Of a stretch of DNA of 6,855 bases, positions 1 through 5,925 are shown piece after piece (positions within the stretch are counted from its first letter, which is position 1; every line of letters starts with the position of its first letter). The notes under the pieces were generated by a model that had not been told where the DNA came from, searched no databases, and worked only from the letters and a program-made list of their open reading frames with translations. The translations under genes and the position numbers were made by a program. Location of the stretch: contig CAMDDI010000183.1 of NCBI GenBank assembly GCA_945890905.1, positions 1 through 6,855 on the forward strand, in the 5' to 3' direction. The DNA comes from Bacteriovorax stolpii (GTDB lineage Bacteria; Bdellovibrionota; Bacteriovoracia; Bacteriovoracales; Bacteriovoracaceae).

Positions 1-1037
1 ATTTGACCATCGATGACGTCATCGATGCTGATGAAATTCAAGTCAAACTCAATTATGAGGGAGCCGATCAGAGAGGTGTTAGTGTGGCCGAAGTTGGAAC
101 TACTATTCGAACAGCTTTGGGCGGAGTGTTCATTTCGGATGTGACTCTGAACAATAAAGAAGTGAACCTTAACGTTAAGTTTTTGGATAGCTATCGTAAA
201 ACTCCCACGGATCTCTCGAATATAAAAATTATGGACCGTGAAGGGAATCTCATTCCACTTGGTCTGATCGCGACGTTTGAATCTCAAAAGGGTTCACCTC
301 AAATTAAGCGTTTTGATTTCAAGCGAGCACGCACCATTACTGGAAGCGTGGATGAAAAAATTACCACTGCTTTTGAAGTCAACTCTTTGATTAAAAAGAG
401 ATGGGCCGATCTTCAATCTAAATACCCAGAAGTTTCTTTGATCTTTGGTGGGGTTGAAGAAAGTACCCAAGAGAGTATGCAGTCTTTGTTTGATGCCCTT
501 ATTCTGGCCGTGATTGGAATCTTTGCTCTCATGGTTTTCATGTTCCACTCTTTTCTTCGACCTTTTATTATCATGATGACAATTCCTTTGGGTCTCATTG
601 GTTTCTCATTGGCCTTCTTCCTCCACGACCGGCCTGTATCATTTATGGCGCTGATAGGGATTATTGGTCTAACCGGCATCATTGTGAATTCTGGAATTGT
701 TCTTATCGAGTTTATTGAAATCGCTAGAAAAGAGGGAATGGATTTAAATGAGGCCTTAGTTAAAGCTTCATCTCAAAGACTCCTAGCGGTTGTGGCCACT
801 GCCTTCTCAACTATTCTTGGACTATTCCCCACGGCATACGGAATTGGTGGAAAAGATGCCATGCTTATTCCTATTACTCTTGCCATGGCCTGGGGTCTGA
901 CCGCAGGAACACTTTTAACCTTGATCTTCATTCCACCTGCCTATGCAATCATCGAAGATTGGGTCGCATTTATCGGGCGGAATAGATTTCTTAGAAAGGT
1001 TTATAAGCTCCCTTTTTATCAAAATAATATTTCTTAA
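1..1037 (+). CDS. RND-family efflux transporter, C-terminal part (5' end outside window)
   Basis: This is the C-terminal third of an inner-membrane RND (AcrB/HAE-type) proton-driven exporter. The reading frame is open at the left edge; its first full codon is at 3-5, and the TTG there is internal rather than a start. Residues 1-160 (counted from position 3) are periplasmic porter/docking sequence. Hydrophobic segments at about 163-184, 186-207, 212-236, 258-280 and 287-315 match TM8-TM12, and a short basic tail ends the protein. TM10 reads GLTGIIVNSGIVLIEF, resembling the RND subgroup with a VVNN-type TM10. By eye Asn229 falls where AcrB has its proton-relay Lys. Such pumps normally work with a periplasmic adaptor and an outer-membrane channel, which would have to lie upstream because none is visible here. 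The substrate cannot be predicted from this fragment. Family assignment is firm. Confidence 0.93.
   Translation, partial: LTIDDVIDADEIQVKLNYEGADQRGVSVAEVGTTIRTALGGVFISDVTLNNKEVNLNVKFLDSYRKTPTDLSNIKIMDREGNLIPLGLIATFESQKGSPQIKRFDFKRARTITGSVDEKITTAFEVNSLIKKRWADLQSKYPEVSLIFGGVEESTQESMQSLFDALILAVIGIFALMVFMFHSFLRPFIIMMTIPLGLIGFSLAFFLHDRPVSFMALIGIIGLTGIIVNSGIVLIEFIEIARKEGMDLNEALVKASSQRLLAVVATAFSTILGLFPTAYGIGGKDAMLIPITLAMAWGLTAGTLLTLIFIPPAYAIIEDWVAFIGRNRFLRKVYKLPFYQNNIS
8..27. repeat. Perfect 20-bp palindrome inside the RND coding region
   Basis: The arm CATCGATGAC (8-17) is followed immediately by its exact reverse complement GTCATCGATG (18-27), with no spacer. It lies wholly inside coding sequence (residues TIDDVIDA). 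The flanking bases 7 and 28 (both C) do not pair. Repeated Asp and Ile codons may explain much of the symmetry. Whether it is a binding site is unknown. Confidence 0.6.
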
Positions 1038-1041
1038 ATAT

Positions 1042-1518
1042 ATGAAATTCTACAGCGCCCAAGACTACCAGCCTAGATTAGAAAAAATGGTTTCCATTTT
1101 AATTCCTGAACTCAAAGCGGTTTTACCCAACTCGCGCATCGAGCACATGGGATCATCAAGTATTGCAGGTGCGGTTTCCAAGGGAGACCTTGATATCTTT
1201 ATTGGCGTTTCAAAAGATCGATTTGAAGAGTCACTTAAAGCCATTAAGACCTTAGGCTTTAAAATTAAAGAAGACACTCTGAGAACTGATTCATTGTGTG
1301 TGCTCACCACACTTCTCTTTAATCAAGATGTGGCCGTGCAACTGGTGCGAGACGGTTCGGAGTTTGAAGATTTTCTACGCTTCAGAGATTTATTAAATCA
1401 AGATGCTTCCCTGGTCCAGAAATATAACGAGCTTAAGCTTTCCTCAGTGGATTTGGATGAAGCGGCATACCGACTAAAAAAATCGGCTTTTATCGAGAAG
1501 GTTTTGACCCAAAAATAA
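1042..1518 (+). CDS. GrpB-family protein (nucleotidyltransferase fold)
   Basis: The 158-residue protein matches the GrpB/UPF0157 family of small cytosolic proteins with a nucleotidyltransferase fold. The signature is IEHMGSSSIAG..SKGDLDIFIGV at residues 33-56. Gly37-Ser38 followed by Asp49-x-Asp51 fits the NTase pattern G[GS]...Dh[DE], and Asp96 in QDVAVQLV could be a third acidic residue. The C-terminal part (FRDLLNQD..., residues 114-155) follows the usual GrpB ending. Substrates are poorly known for this family, so no reaction is claimed. I chose ATG at 1042, 4 bases after the RND stop, because it begins the normal GrpB N-terminus. The frame is open further upstream, but that would overlap the RND gene by about 95 bases. 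No clear Shine-Dalgarno is present, so translation may be coupled to the RND gene. Confidence 0.85.
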   Translation: MKFYSAQDYQPRLEKMVSILIPELKAVLPNSRIEHMGSSSIAGAVSKGDLDIFIGVSKDRFEESLKAIKTLGFKIKEDTLRTDSLCVLTTLLFNQDVAVQLVRDGSEFEDFLRFRDLLNQDASLVQKYNELKLSSVDLDEAAYRLKKSAFIEKVLTQK

Positions 1519-1527
1519 AGGTTATCA

Positions 1528-1556
1528 CTTTCAATTTTCGGAGAATCCTCCATAAT
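1528..1556 (+). promoter_or_regulatory. Weak promoter candidate ahead of the beta-barrel gene
   Basis: In the 75-base gap after the GrpB gene, CATAAT (1551-1556) resembles a -10 box. CTTTCA (1528-1533), 17 bases upstream, is only a poor -35 match. A start site shortly after 1560 would give a leader of about 30 bases. The assignment rests on one good hexamer only. Confidence 0.25.
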
Positions 1557-1582
1557 TAAAAGAAATTATCCAATCTCCTACC

Positions 1583-1586
1583 AGGA
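1583..1586 (+). promoter_or_regulatory. Ribosome binding site supporting a TTG start
   Basis: AGGA lies 7 bases before TTG at 1594. It is the reason for accepting the non-ATG start, together with the perfect signal peptide that begins at that codon. Confidence 0.6.
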
Positions 1587-1593
1587 CACCATT

Positions 1594-2139
1594 TTGAAAA
1601 AAATCGCACTCTCATTTTGCTTGTTTTTAAGTCTCATTAATTCAACTCTAGCTGAAACTCCGACCAATATCAGAATCGAGCCTCTTTCACTTTTAGTGGG
1701 CACACTTGCAGTTCAAGCGGATTTTGGAATTTCCCCTCATTGGACTCTTGGCCCTTCAGTTAGATATCTCAAGCGCACTATCGGTGACTTTGATGCCACT
1801 GCTTATTCAGCTGGTATCCGGGGTAACTACTATTTTGATCGTGAAGTCATGACTCAAGGCTGGTACCTCTCTCCAGAACTGAGCTTGATGAGAGTAAGTG
1901 TGGTGGAAAATGATAACAATGGTCCTGATGCTGAAGCCAGTGCAACTGGATTTGCAATTACAGGCCTAGGCGGATATCAGTGGATGTGGGAAAACTTTAA
2001 CATCATGTTGGGTATTGGCCCGGTGTTTTACGGCTTGGGTGATATTGAAACAAAAGATAGCAGCGGAAATAAAGAAACATTTAGCGGTTTTAGCACTGTT
2101 GGTCTCGCTCTTGATTTCAGCCTTGGATGGAAATTTTAG
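1594..2139 (+). CDS. Exported small beta-barrel-like outer-membrane protein, unknown function
   Basis: A 181-residue protein with a clear Sec signal peptide (MKKIALSFCLFLSLINSTLA, cleavage after Ala20). The mature part is rich in alternating polar and hydrophobic stretches with Gly and aromatic residues, for example FGISPHWTLGPSVRYL at 44-59, YSAGIRGNYYF at 71-81 and GLALDFSLGWKF at the end. A terminal Phe on an amphipathic last strand is the usual outer-membrane assembly signal. The size suits an eight-stranded barrel. The N-terminal pattern loosely recalls DUF3575-type outer-membrane proteins, but I cannot confirm that. An acidic loop near 104-115 (VENDNNGPDAE) would face outward. It starts with TTG and overlaps the start of the next membrane-protein gene, suggesting co-expression. 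A specific function cannot be named. Confidence 0.8.
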   Translation: MKKIALSFCLFLSLINSTLAETPTNIRIEPLSLLVGTLAVQADFGISPHWTLGPSVRYLKRTIGDFDATAYSAGIRGNYYFDREVMTQGWYLSPELSLMRVSVVENDNNGPDAEASATGFAITGLGGYQWMWENFNIMLGIGPVFYGLGDIETKDSSGNKETFSGFSTVGLALDFSLGWKF

Positions 2140-2570
2140 TGATATTGGATAACATCTTAAAGTACCCTAGAGCGGCCCGGTTTTTAAGTCCTGTTGCTCT
2201 AGGGGGAATTTTTTGTGTTATCCGAGTATTTGTTATATGGTTTCGCATTGATAAAATCATGCCCATCGAAAAATCGGCACCGGTTATATTTTATTTGATG
2301 CTTCTCATATTTGTTTGGATTTTTATTTCGCTTTTTCTCTATCCCTTCTTTTATATTGCTGACCGCTTCTCTGAAAAATCAAATTTGGTAATTTGGATTG
2401 TGGGTGCCATTTCACCATTTCTGATGCTTTCTTTGGCCTTTTTCTTTGCCAGTAAGGAAGCCCATTTCACGACCTCTTTTTATCCCTACCTCATTAATCT
2501 GATCATAGGACTTTGGGCAGCTTTCAGTTGGGTTCGCACTAGAGGGCCCATTTCTCCTGGGGAGACCTAA
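2127..2570 (+). CDS. Hypothetical four-helix integral membrane protein
   Basis: I do not recognise this 147-residue protein. It is strongly hydrophobic, with likely transmembrane helices at about 20-39, 51-76, 87-108 and 117-136. Short basic or acidic turns separate them, and the tail is polar (RTRGPISPGET). No catalytic or binding motif stands out. The ATG at 2127 lies inside the end of the preceding beta-barrel gene (13-base overlap). GTG at 2139, sharing one base with that gene's TAG stop and preceded by GGA (2129-2131) at 7-base spacing, is an equally good start giving 143 residues. Either arrangement implies translational coupling with the barrel gene. Its stop is 4 bases from the stop of the convergent peptidase gene. 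Confidence 0.7.
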   Translation: MEILVILDNILKYPRAARFLSPVALGGIFCVIRVFVIWFRIDKIMPIEKSAPVIFYLMLLIFVWIFISLFLYPFFYIADRFSEKSNLVIWIVGAISPFLMLSLAFFFASKEAHFTTSFYPYLINLIIGLWAAFSWVRTRGPISPGET

Positions 2571-2576
2571 GTTTTT
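2553..2576 (+). terminator. Weak terminator-like hairpin at a gene end
   Basis: TCTCC (2553-2557), a TGG loop, and GGAGA (2561-2565) can form a 5-bp stem inside the last codons of the membrane-protein gene. T5 (2572-2576) follows after a 6-base gap. The stem is short and the gap too long for a textbook intrinsic terminator. It is the only candidate between these convergent genes. Confidence 0.25.
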
Positions 2577-4047
2577 AGCGTAGGTTTAGAACTTCTTCAG
2601 GAGTTAAAGGGTGAGGGTGTTTAGAATCATTTTGGTCATGAGATAAACTTTGTACTTGAGGACTCATTGCACCCAAAGTGTAGCGCTGAAAGTAAGCATC
2701 AAGATTCATCAAGCTCAAGGAACTTAAAAAATTCCAAAGCTCTTCATTCGTAACTACACGATGTTTATATCGCTCAAAAAATAATTTCATCATCGGCTTC
2801 ATACCGCCGAAATCGGCGAACAGGCGATCCAGTTCGGCCACCAGCTGTCTGCCATCCACGTAACTGTTATTCGCAGTGGATTTACGATACGGTGAATACC
2901 CAGCAAGATTTGTGGCAGCTCGAGAAAGAAGCGAAGGTGCCTGAAAATAATTATAATCACGCCAAGAAGCAAAGGCTTCATCAATCCAACCACTGCGGCC
3001 TTCGGCCGGCATCACTCCTCTGGCAAACCACGAATGCAGAAGTTCGTGATCTAAAGATCCAAGACTTGTGATGGTGGCACCCACATATTCCATCCCTCCA
3101 CTGCCTTTATGCATGTAAGCGGTGAAAGTTGAATGAGCGTAAGGGCCATAGTCTGTTTCAAATTCTGCAAAAAGAGAAGGAAGAGTTGCTACGGCATCTT
3201 TAACCAAACTCGCAGTTTCTGAATAAACCTGAACTGAAATTTCTCGCTCCAATCCCTGATAGATAAATTTTTTGGAAATGAGGTCGGTGGCATTTGTGAG
3301 ATGCACGTAAAAAGAAGACTTGGTATAATAGTCAGGGAAATTAATTTTCCATTCCGTTCCATCAATTTTTGTGGCCGCACCATTTGTGTAAAGTGCATGG
3401 GTAGAAGTTGAGTTGAGGATTTTTAAATTAAGTGACAGTGAAAATGCATCATCTTCAAAACTCACGGGTCCCCAGTTTTCAAAATAGCGAGATGTATTCA
3501 AATCAGTCATATTGGTGAGAAGTTTGACTCCACCGCTCGCAAAACTCAATTGTGTCGGCAAAAGCTCATATGTTAATTCAAGATCGTATCTTCCACCCGG
3601 ATTAAGAGAACTATCAAGAGCGATGAAAGTTTGCTTTTGTCCTTCAGGATCTTGAATTTTTTTAAATGAAACGATGTTATTATTTAGCTTGATTTCTCTA
3701 ACAGTTGCTAAAAGCTCGAAGTAAGGAATTCCCACCTCACTCATTTCAAAAGTAATGATGCTTTTCCCCAAGGCCCTCTTGGCCTTGACATCAAAAATGA
3801 AAGACAAATCTTGAGTTACAAAATTCATAGGTGAGTAGACTTGCCCATCCAGAGTATAAGTTTTTGAACTTAAGTTTACCGGACGATATGAGTTGCTAAG
3901 AGGGGGAAGTGTGCCTGGAATGGGATTTGTGCCATAAGAGTAATAAGTTTCATTCAAAAAAGGACTGCCTTCTTCAACGCTGGGATTGCAGCTTACAAAA
4001 CTAGGAAATAGAAAACACATGAGAAGTGGGGATAAAATTTTATGCAT
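2575..4047 (-). CDS. M1-family (gluzincin) metallopeptidase, predicted lipoprotein
   Basis: A 490-residue zinc metallopeptidase of the M1 aminopeptidase type. The N-terminus is a lipoprotein-like signal ending FVSC, with Cys20 as the probable lipidated residue; Phe at -3 is not ideal for a lipobox. Residues about 75-270 form a beta-rich M1-like N-terminal domain. The catalytic domain shows GGMEY (317-321) at the place of the GxMEN motif. HELLH (334-338) follows, and exactly 18 residues later Glu357 in WIDEAFASW, giving the zinc set His334, His338, Glu357 with catalytic Glu335. Tyr396 in YVDGRQL probably matches the M1 catalytic Tyr. The large C-terminal helical domain of classical aminopeptidase N is largely absent. 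It likely cleaves peptides in the periplasm or at the outer membrane. No Shine-Dalgarno precedes the ATG; a GATAAT -10-like hexamer lies at 4086-4091 on this strand. Confidence 0.88.
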   Translation of the reverse strand: MHKILSPLLMCFLFPSFVSCNPSVEEGSPFLNETYYSYGTNPIPGTLPPLSNSYRPVNLSSKTYTLDGQVYSPMNFVTQDLSFIFDVKAKRALGKSIITFEMSEVGIPYFELLATVREIKLNNNIVSFKKIQDPEGQKQTFIALDSSLNPGGRYDLELTYELLPTQLSFASGGVKLLTNMTDLNTSRYFENWGPVSFEDDAFSLSLNLKILNSTSTHALYTNGAATKIDGTEWKINFPDYYTKSSFYVHLTNATDLISKKFIYQGLEREISVQVYSETASLVKDAVATLPSLFAEFETDYGPYAHSTFTAYMHKGSGGMEYVGATITSLGSLDHELLHSWFARGVMPAEGRSGWIDEAFASWRDYNYFQAPSLLSRAATNLAGYSPYRKSTANNSYVDGRQLVAELDRLFADFGGMKPMMKLFFERYKHRVVTNEELWNFLSSLSLMNLDAYFQRYTLGAMSPQVQSLSHDQNDSKHPHPLTPEEVLNLR

Positions 4048-4050
4048 AAA
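4039..4050. repeat. 12-bp perfect palindrome over the M1 peptidase start codon
   Basis: TTTATGCATAAA is self-complementary and spans the ATG (4045-4047) of the - strand peptidase gene. It is AT-rich and short, so chance is a fair explanation. Confidence 0.3.
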
Positions 4051-4116
4051 TATATTAGAACATCGAAGCCCATTCTGTGCTACAGATTATCATCTGACTT
4101 TGACTGTCTACTGAAT

Positions 4117-4145
4117 TGTCCAAAAGGCATTGAACCTTTTGGACA
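4117..4145 (-). terminator. Hairpin downstream of pseudoazurin, probable transcript end
   Basis: TGTCCAAAAGG (4117-4127) and CCTTTTGGACA (4135-4145) form a perfect 11-bp stem with a 7-base loop, starting 10 bases after the pseudoazurin stop. The downstream side on the - strand (ATTCAGTAG) lacks a proper U-tract. It may therefore be an imperfect terminator, or an RNA-stabilising 3' hairpin that lets some transcription continue into the M1 peptidase gene. Confidence 0.5.
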
Positions 4146-4155
4146 TGATAAAAAA

Positions 4156-4581
4156 TTACTTAACTTGAGAGAGGATTTTCGCGTACTGAACACCAGCTTT
4201 TCCAGACATCTTAAGAGCTTTCAGCTGAGCAAGATTTTTTGGGGCGCCAACTTGTACGGCTCCCACCATACCCATAGCAAAATGGGGAACGCATTTAAAG
4301 ACGTGTATACCTTCCTGATCAAATTTGATGGTAATCTCTTTATTAAGCCCGCCTTTCCAACCTGCGACTCCAATTGGAAGACCACCCTTAAAAGATTCAA
4401 CACTGTGGCCTTTGTCTTTCGGTATGAATTTTACCGAGTCACCCTTAGCTATTTTAAGGTAGGCAGGTTCAAAAACCATGACCTCACCACTCTTGCTCTT
4501 GTTCAACATGAGCACGTCATATGTTGCGGCCATGGCTGAATATGAGAAGCAGAGTGCCAAAGCGTAAACTAAATGTTTCAT
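4156..4581 (-). CDS. Pseudoazurin (periplasmic type 1 blue copper protein)
   Basis: Pseudoazurins are small periplasmic cupredoxins that shuttle single electrons, classically to copper nitrite reductase or nitrous oxide reductase. This 141-residue precursor has a signal peptide ending SAMA, giving a mature protein from Ala19. Body motifs typical of the family are MLNKS (25-29), MVFEPAYLK (35-43), GDSVKFIPKDKGHSVES (47-63) and FKCVPHFAMGMVG (95-107). Copper ligands are His59, Cys97, His100 and Met105. Subtracting 19 gives the classical positions 40, 78, 81 and 86, so the site is intact. The C-terminal helices after residue 114 are also present. The start is fixed by AGGAG 4 bases upstream. No denitrification enzyme lies in the window, so the redox partner is unknown. 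It is transcribed divergently from the exported protein at 4667. Confidence 0.95.
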   Translation of the reverse strand: MKHLVYALALCFSYSAMAATYDVLMLNKSKSGEVMVFEPAYLKIAKGDSVKFIPKDKGHSVESFKGGLPIGVAGWKGGLNKEITIKFDQEGIHVFKCVPHFAMGMVGAVQVGAPKNLAQLKALKMSGKAGVQYAKILSQVK

Positions 4582-4585
4582 AAAA

Positions 4586-4590
4586 CTCCT
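4586..4590 (-). promoter_or_regulatory. Ribosome binding site of pseudoazurin
   Basis: CTCCT on the + strand reads AGGAG on the gene strand, 4 bases before the ATG. It is the strongest Shine-Dalgarno in the window. Confidence 0.75.
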
Positions 4591-4657
4591 TTTTACGTTT
4601 TACAGTGCTTATTTTTGTTTGATAGCCTAAACACTAAAAACATTTACGAAAAAAGTC

Positions 4658-4661
4658 GAGG
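4658..4661 (+). promoter_or_regulatory. Ribosome binding site supporting a GTG start
   Basis: GAGG lies 5 bases before GTG at 4667. The nearby ATG at 4665 is in another frame and followed directly by TGA, so the GTG is the start that yields the signal peptide. Confidence 0.6.
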
Positions 4662-4666
4662 TTTAT

Positions 4667-5491
4667 GTGAAGTACTTATTTCTAATTTTATTATTGGCCG
4701 GTTCAGTTCAGGCCGAAGTTTTATTAAAAGATGTGGGAGTGATTGGGCTTATGTCTCATGACATTTTCGCTTGGGATCGCAAAGCAGAAGTTAATAAAGA
4801 AAATGGCCGCCTGGATTTAACGACCATTTTTGATTACGCCGATGGCACTCGTTGGAAAAAAGGCGGAAATCCAAAGAACGAAGAAAATGCTCCAGTGTTT
4901 ACCGTGACTATGATGCTCGTAGATTTTTATAAGAAAGATTTAAAAACGTCAGGACATGTGTTGGCCCGTCAAAAGACAGTGGCACTTTTTCACAGCATGA
5001 TTAAAGAGAGCTTTGAGAGACTAAGTGGTATGTCTTTTCCTACAGTAGGAATGGATATGGCCGTGACAAATATCGAACAAGCCGCACTTAGAGGAATGCA
5101 TGATGTGTTGCCAGGAAAAGTGAAACTATTTAATCGTCCGATGATGAAAGAATTCGAACTCACAAACTTTCTTTTTGCTAAGCTTCGCTTAAACGAAAAA
5201 GAATTTAATCAAGAGATTGCCTACTTTAACGGTGACTACGATGCTGAATATAAACATATCGCTATCCCGTTCACTCGCAAGTTTGTAAATCTTAAAGAAG
5301 TTGATGCAGCTTTTATTGAGAAGTTTAGTCCATACAAGCAAGCCGACATGTTAGCTGAACTCAAGAAAGTAGGCTCTCGTGAATTGCGCATTCAGGATGT
5401 CTTCTTCATGCACCATATCTTTGAACTCGTGAGCAAAGCGATTTGTCCGAATGGAAATGAATGGATGCCTCAAAATGTTCAGTGCCAGTAG
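4667..5491 (+). CDS. Exported protein of unknown function
   Basis: I do not recognise this 274-residue protein. It begins with a Sec signal peptide (MKYLFLILLLAGSVQA, cleavage after Ala16), so it should be periplasmic or secreted. No lipobox and no further transmembrane segment is visible. The mature part is mixed alpha/beta in look and Met-rich. It contains a charged segment at 38-75, a likely helical region at 85-145 (DFYKKDLKTS...NIEQAALRGMHD) and an acidic-aromatic stretch YFNGDYDAEYKH (186-197). The only two cysteines, Cys260 and Cys273 in the last 15 residues, could form a small disulphide loop. No peptidase, cupredoxin or haem-binding motif (HExxH, CxxCH) is present. The GTG start is set by GAGG upstream and by the signal peptide. 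A strong terminator follows 9 bases after the stop, so it is probably a single-gene transcript. Confidence 0.8.
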   Translation: MKYLFLILLLAGSVQAEVLLKDVGVIGLMSHDIFAWDRKAEVNKENGRLDLTTIFDYADGTRWKKGGNPKNEENAPVFTVTMMLVDFYKKDLKTSGHVLARQKTVALFHSMIKESFERLSGMSFPTVGMDMAVTNIEQAALRGMHDVLPGKVKLFNRPMMKEFELTNFLFAKLRLNEKEFNQEIAYFNGDYDAEYKHIAIPFTRKFVNLKEVDAAFIEKFSPYKQADMLAELKKVGSRELRIQDVFFMHHIFELVSKAICPNGNEWMPQNVQCQ

Positions 5492-5500
5492 ATGAATTAC

Positions 5501-5526
5501 AAAAGGGCCCATTCGGGCCCTTTTTT
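5501..5526. terminator. Strong bidirectional intrinsic terminator
   Basis: AAAAGGGCCC (5501-5510) and GGGCCCTTTT (5515-5524) form a 10-bp stem with loop ATTC, followed by T6 (5521-5526) on the + strand. The - strand likewise ends in a TTTT run. It serves the exported-protein gene on the left and the MAPEG gene on the right. The MAPEG stop codon (5525-5527) lies within the T-run, so that gene's last codon abuts the hairpin. Confidence 0.92.
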
Positions 5527-5923
5527 ATGGGATAAAAACTTTTGCGAGCAAAATAAGATTACTTACGATTCCCATCATGTAACCCATAAAGCGCACTGGT
5601 ACATTCCCCAATGCATAGGCCCCAAAGTGCATGATTCTTCCTATCACCCAAATAAGAACCAAAATATGAGTTGAGCTATCAAAGCGACCTAAAGCTCCTA
5701 GAATCAAAACTGCAGCGATAAATGAGGGGAAATTATCTTTCAGATTATTATGAGCACGCTCGCATCGCTCACCCCAGGCCGGAAGAGCTTCTTGTGGCTT
5801 GGCATCTCTATTTGAGGCCATCCACTTGGTGCCGAAAGCTTGATATTTAGCTAAACTTGCTGGAGCAAAAGCGAGCACAAAAAGTGCACTCGCCAATGCT
5901 AGCATTTGATATTCAAAATTCAT
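5525..5923 (-). CDS. MAPEG-family integral membrane protein
   Basis: This 132-residue, four-helix membrane protein fits the MAPEG superfamily (membrane-associated proteins in eicosanoid and glutathione metabolism), where bacterial members have the same length. Helices lie at about 7-25, 65-80, 84-104 and 109-130. After helix 1 comes the typical motif ERCERAHNNLKDNFPSF (52-68), with Arg55, His58, Asn60 and Asn64 at conserved places. GRIMHFGAY (95-103) is the equivalent of the R-x-x-H region in helix 3. Family members bind glutathione or lipid electrophiles, but many bacterial ones are uncharacterised, so enzyme activity is not claimed. The ATG lies 2 bases after the stop of the upstream metallopeptidase gene, so the two are very likely one transcript. 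A possible AAAGG Shine-Dalgarno (5936-5940) is 12 bases before the start, which is rather far. Confidence 0.85.
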   Translation of the reverse strand: MNFEYQMLALASALFVLAFAPASLAKYQAFGTKWMASNRDAKPQEALPAWGERCERAHNNLKDNFPSFIAAVLILGALGRFDSSTHILVLIWVIGRIMHFGAYALGNVPVRFMGYMMGIVSNLILLAKVFIP

Positions 5924-5925
5924 TT

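Larger units (their letters stand above)
4582..4666. promoter_or_regulatory. Divergent intergenic region between pseudoazurin and the exported-protein gene
   Basis: These 85 AT-rich bases must hold the promoters of two oppositely directed genes. TTTACA (4599-4604) is a five-of-six match to a -35 box for the + gene, but its -10 partner is poor (GATAGC, 4621-4626, 16 bases on). On the - strand TATCAA (4619-4624) is a weak -10 candidate for pseudoazurin. I found no convincing operator. Confidence 0.5.

Noticed and set aside
943..1041. A 33-codon upstream extension of the GrpB gene
   Set aside because: It would overlap the RND coding region by about 95 bases, and GrpB proteins normally begin near the ATG at 1042.
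1540..1551. GGAG...CTCC inverted repeat after the GrpB gene
   Set aside because: The stem is only 4 bp and no T-run follows, so it is not a credible terminator or operator.
4042..4539. A 165-codon open frame on the + strand
   Set aside because: It lies antisense over the pseudoazurin gene, whose copper site and signal peptide are complete. The + frame shows no motif, signal peptide or ribosome site.
4617..4632. Possible FNR/NNR-type box upstream of pseudoazurin
   Set aside because: An ATCAA half-site is present on the - strand, but the other half does not match TTGAT at the required spacing.
4573..4761. A 62-codon + strand frame across the divergent intergenic region
   Set aside because: It overlaps the signal-peptide region of the exported protein in another frame and has no protein-like features.
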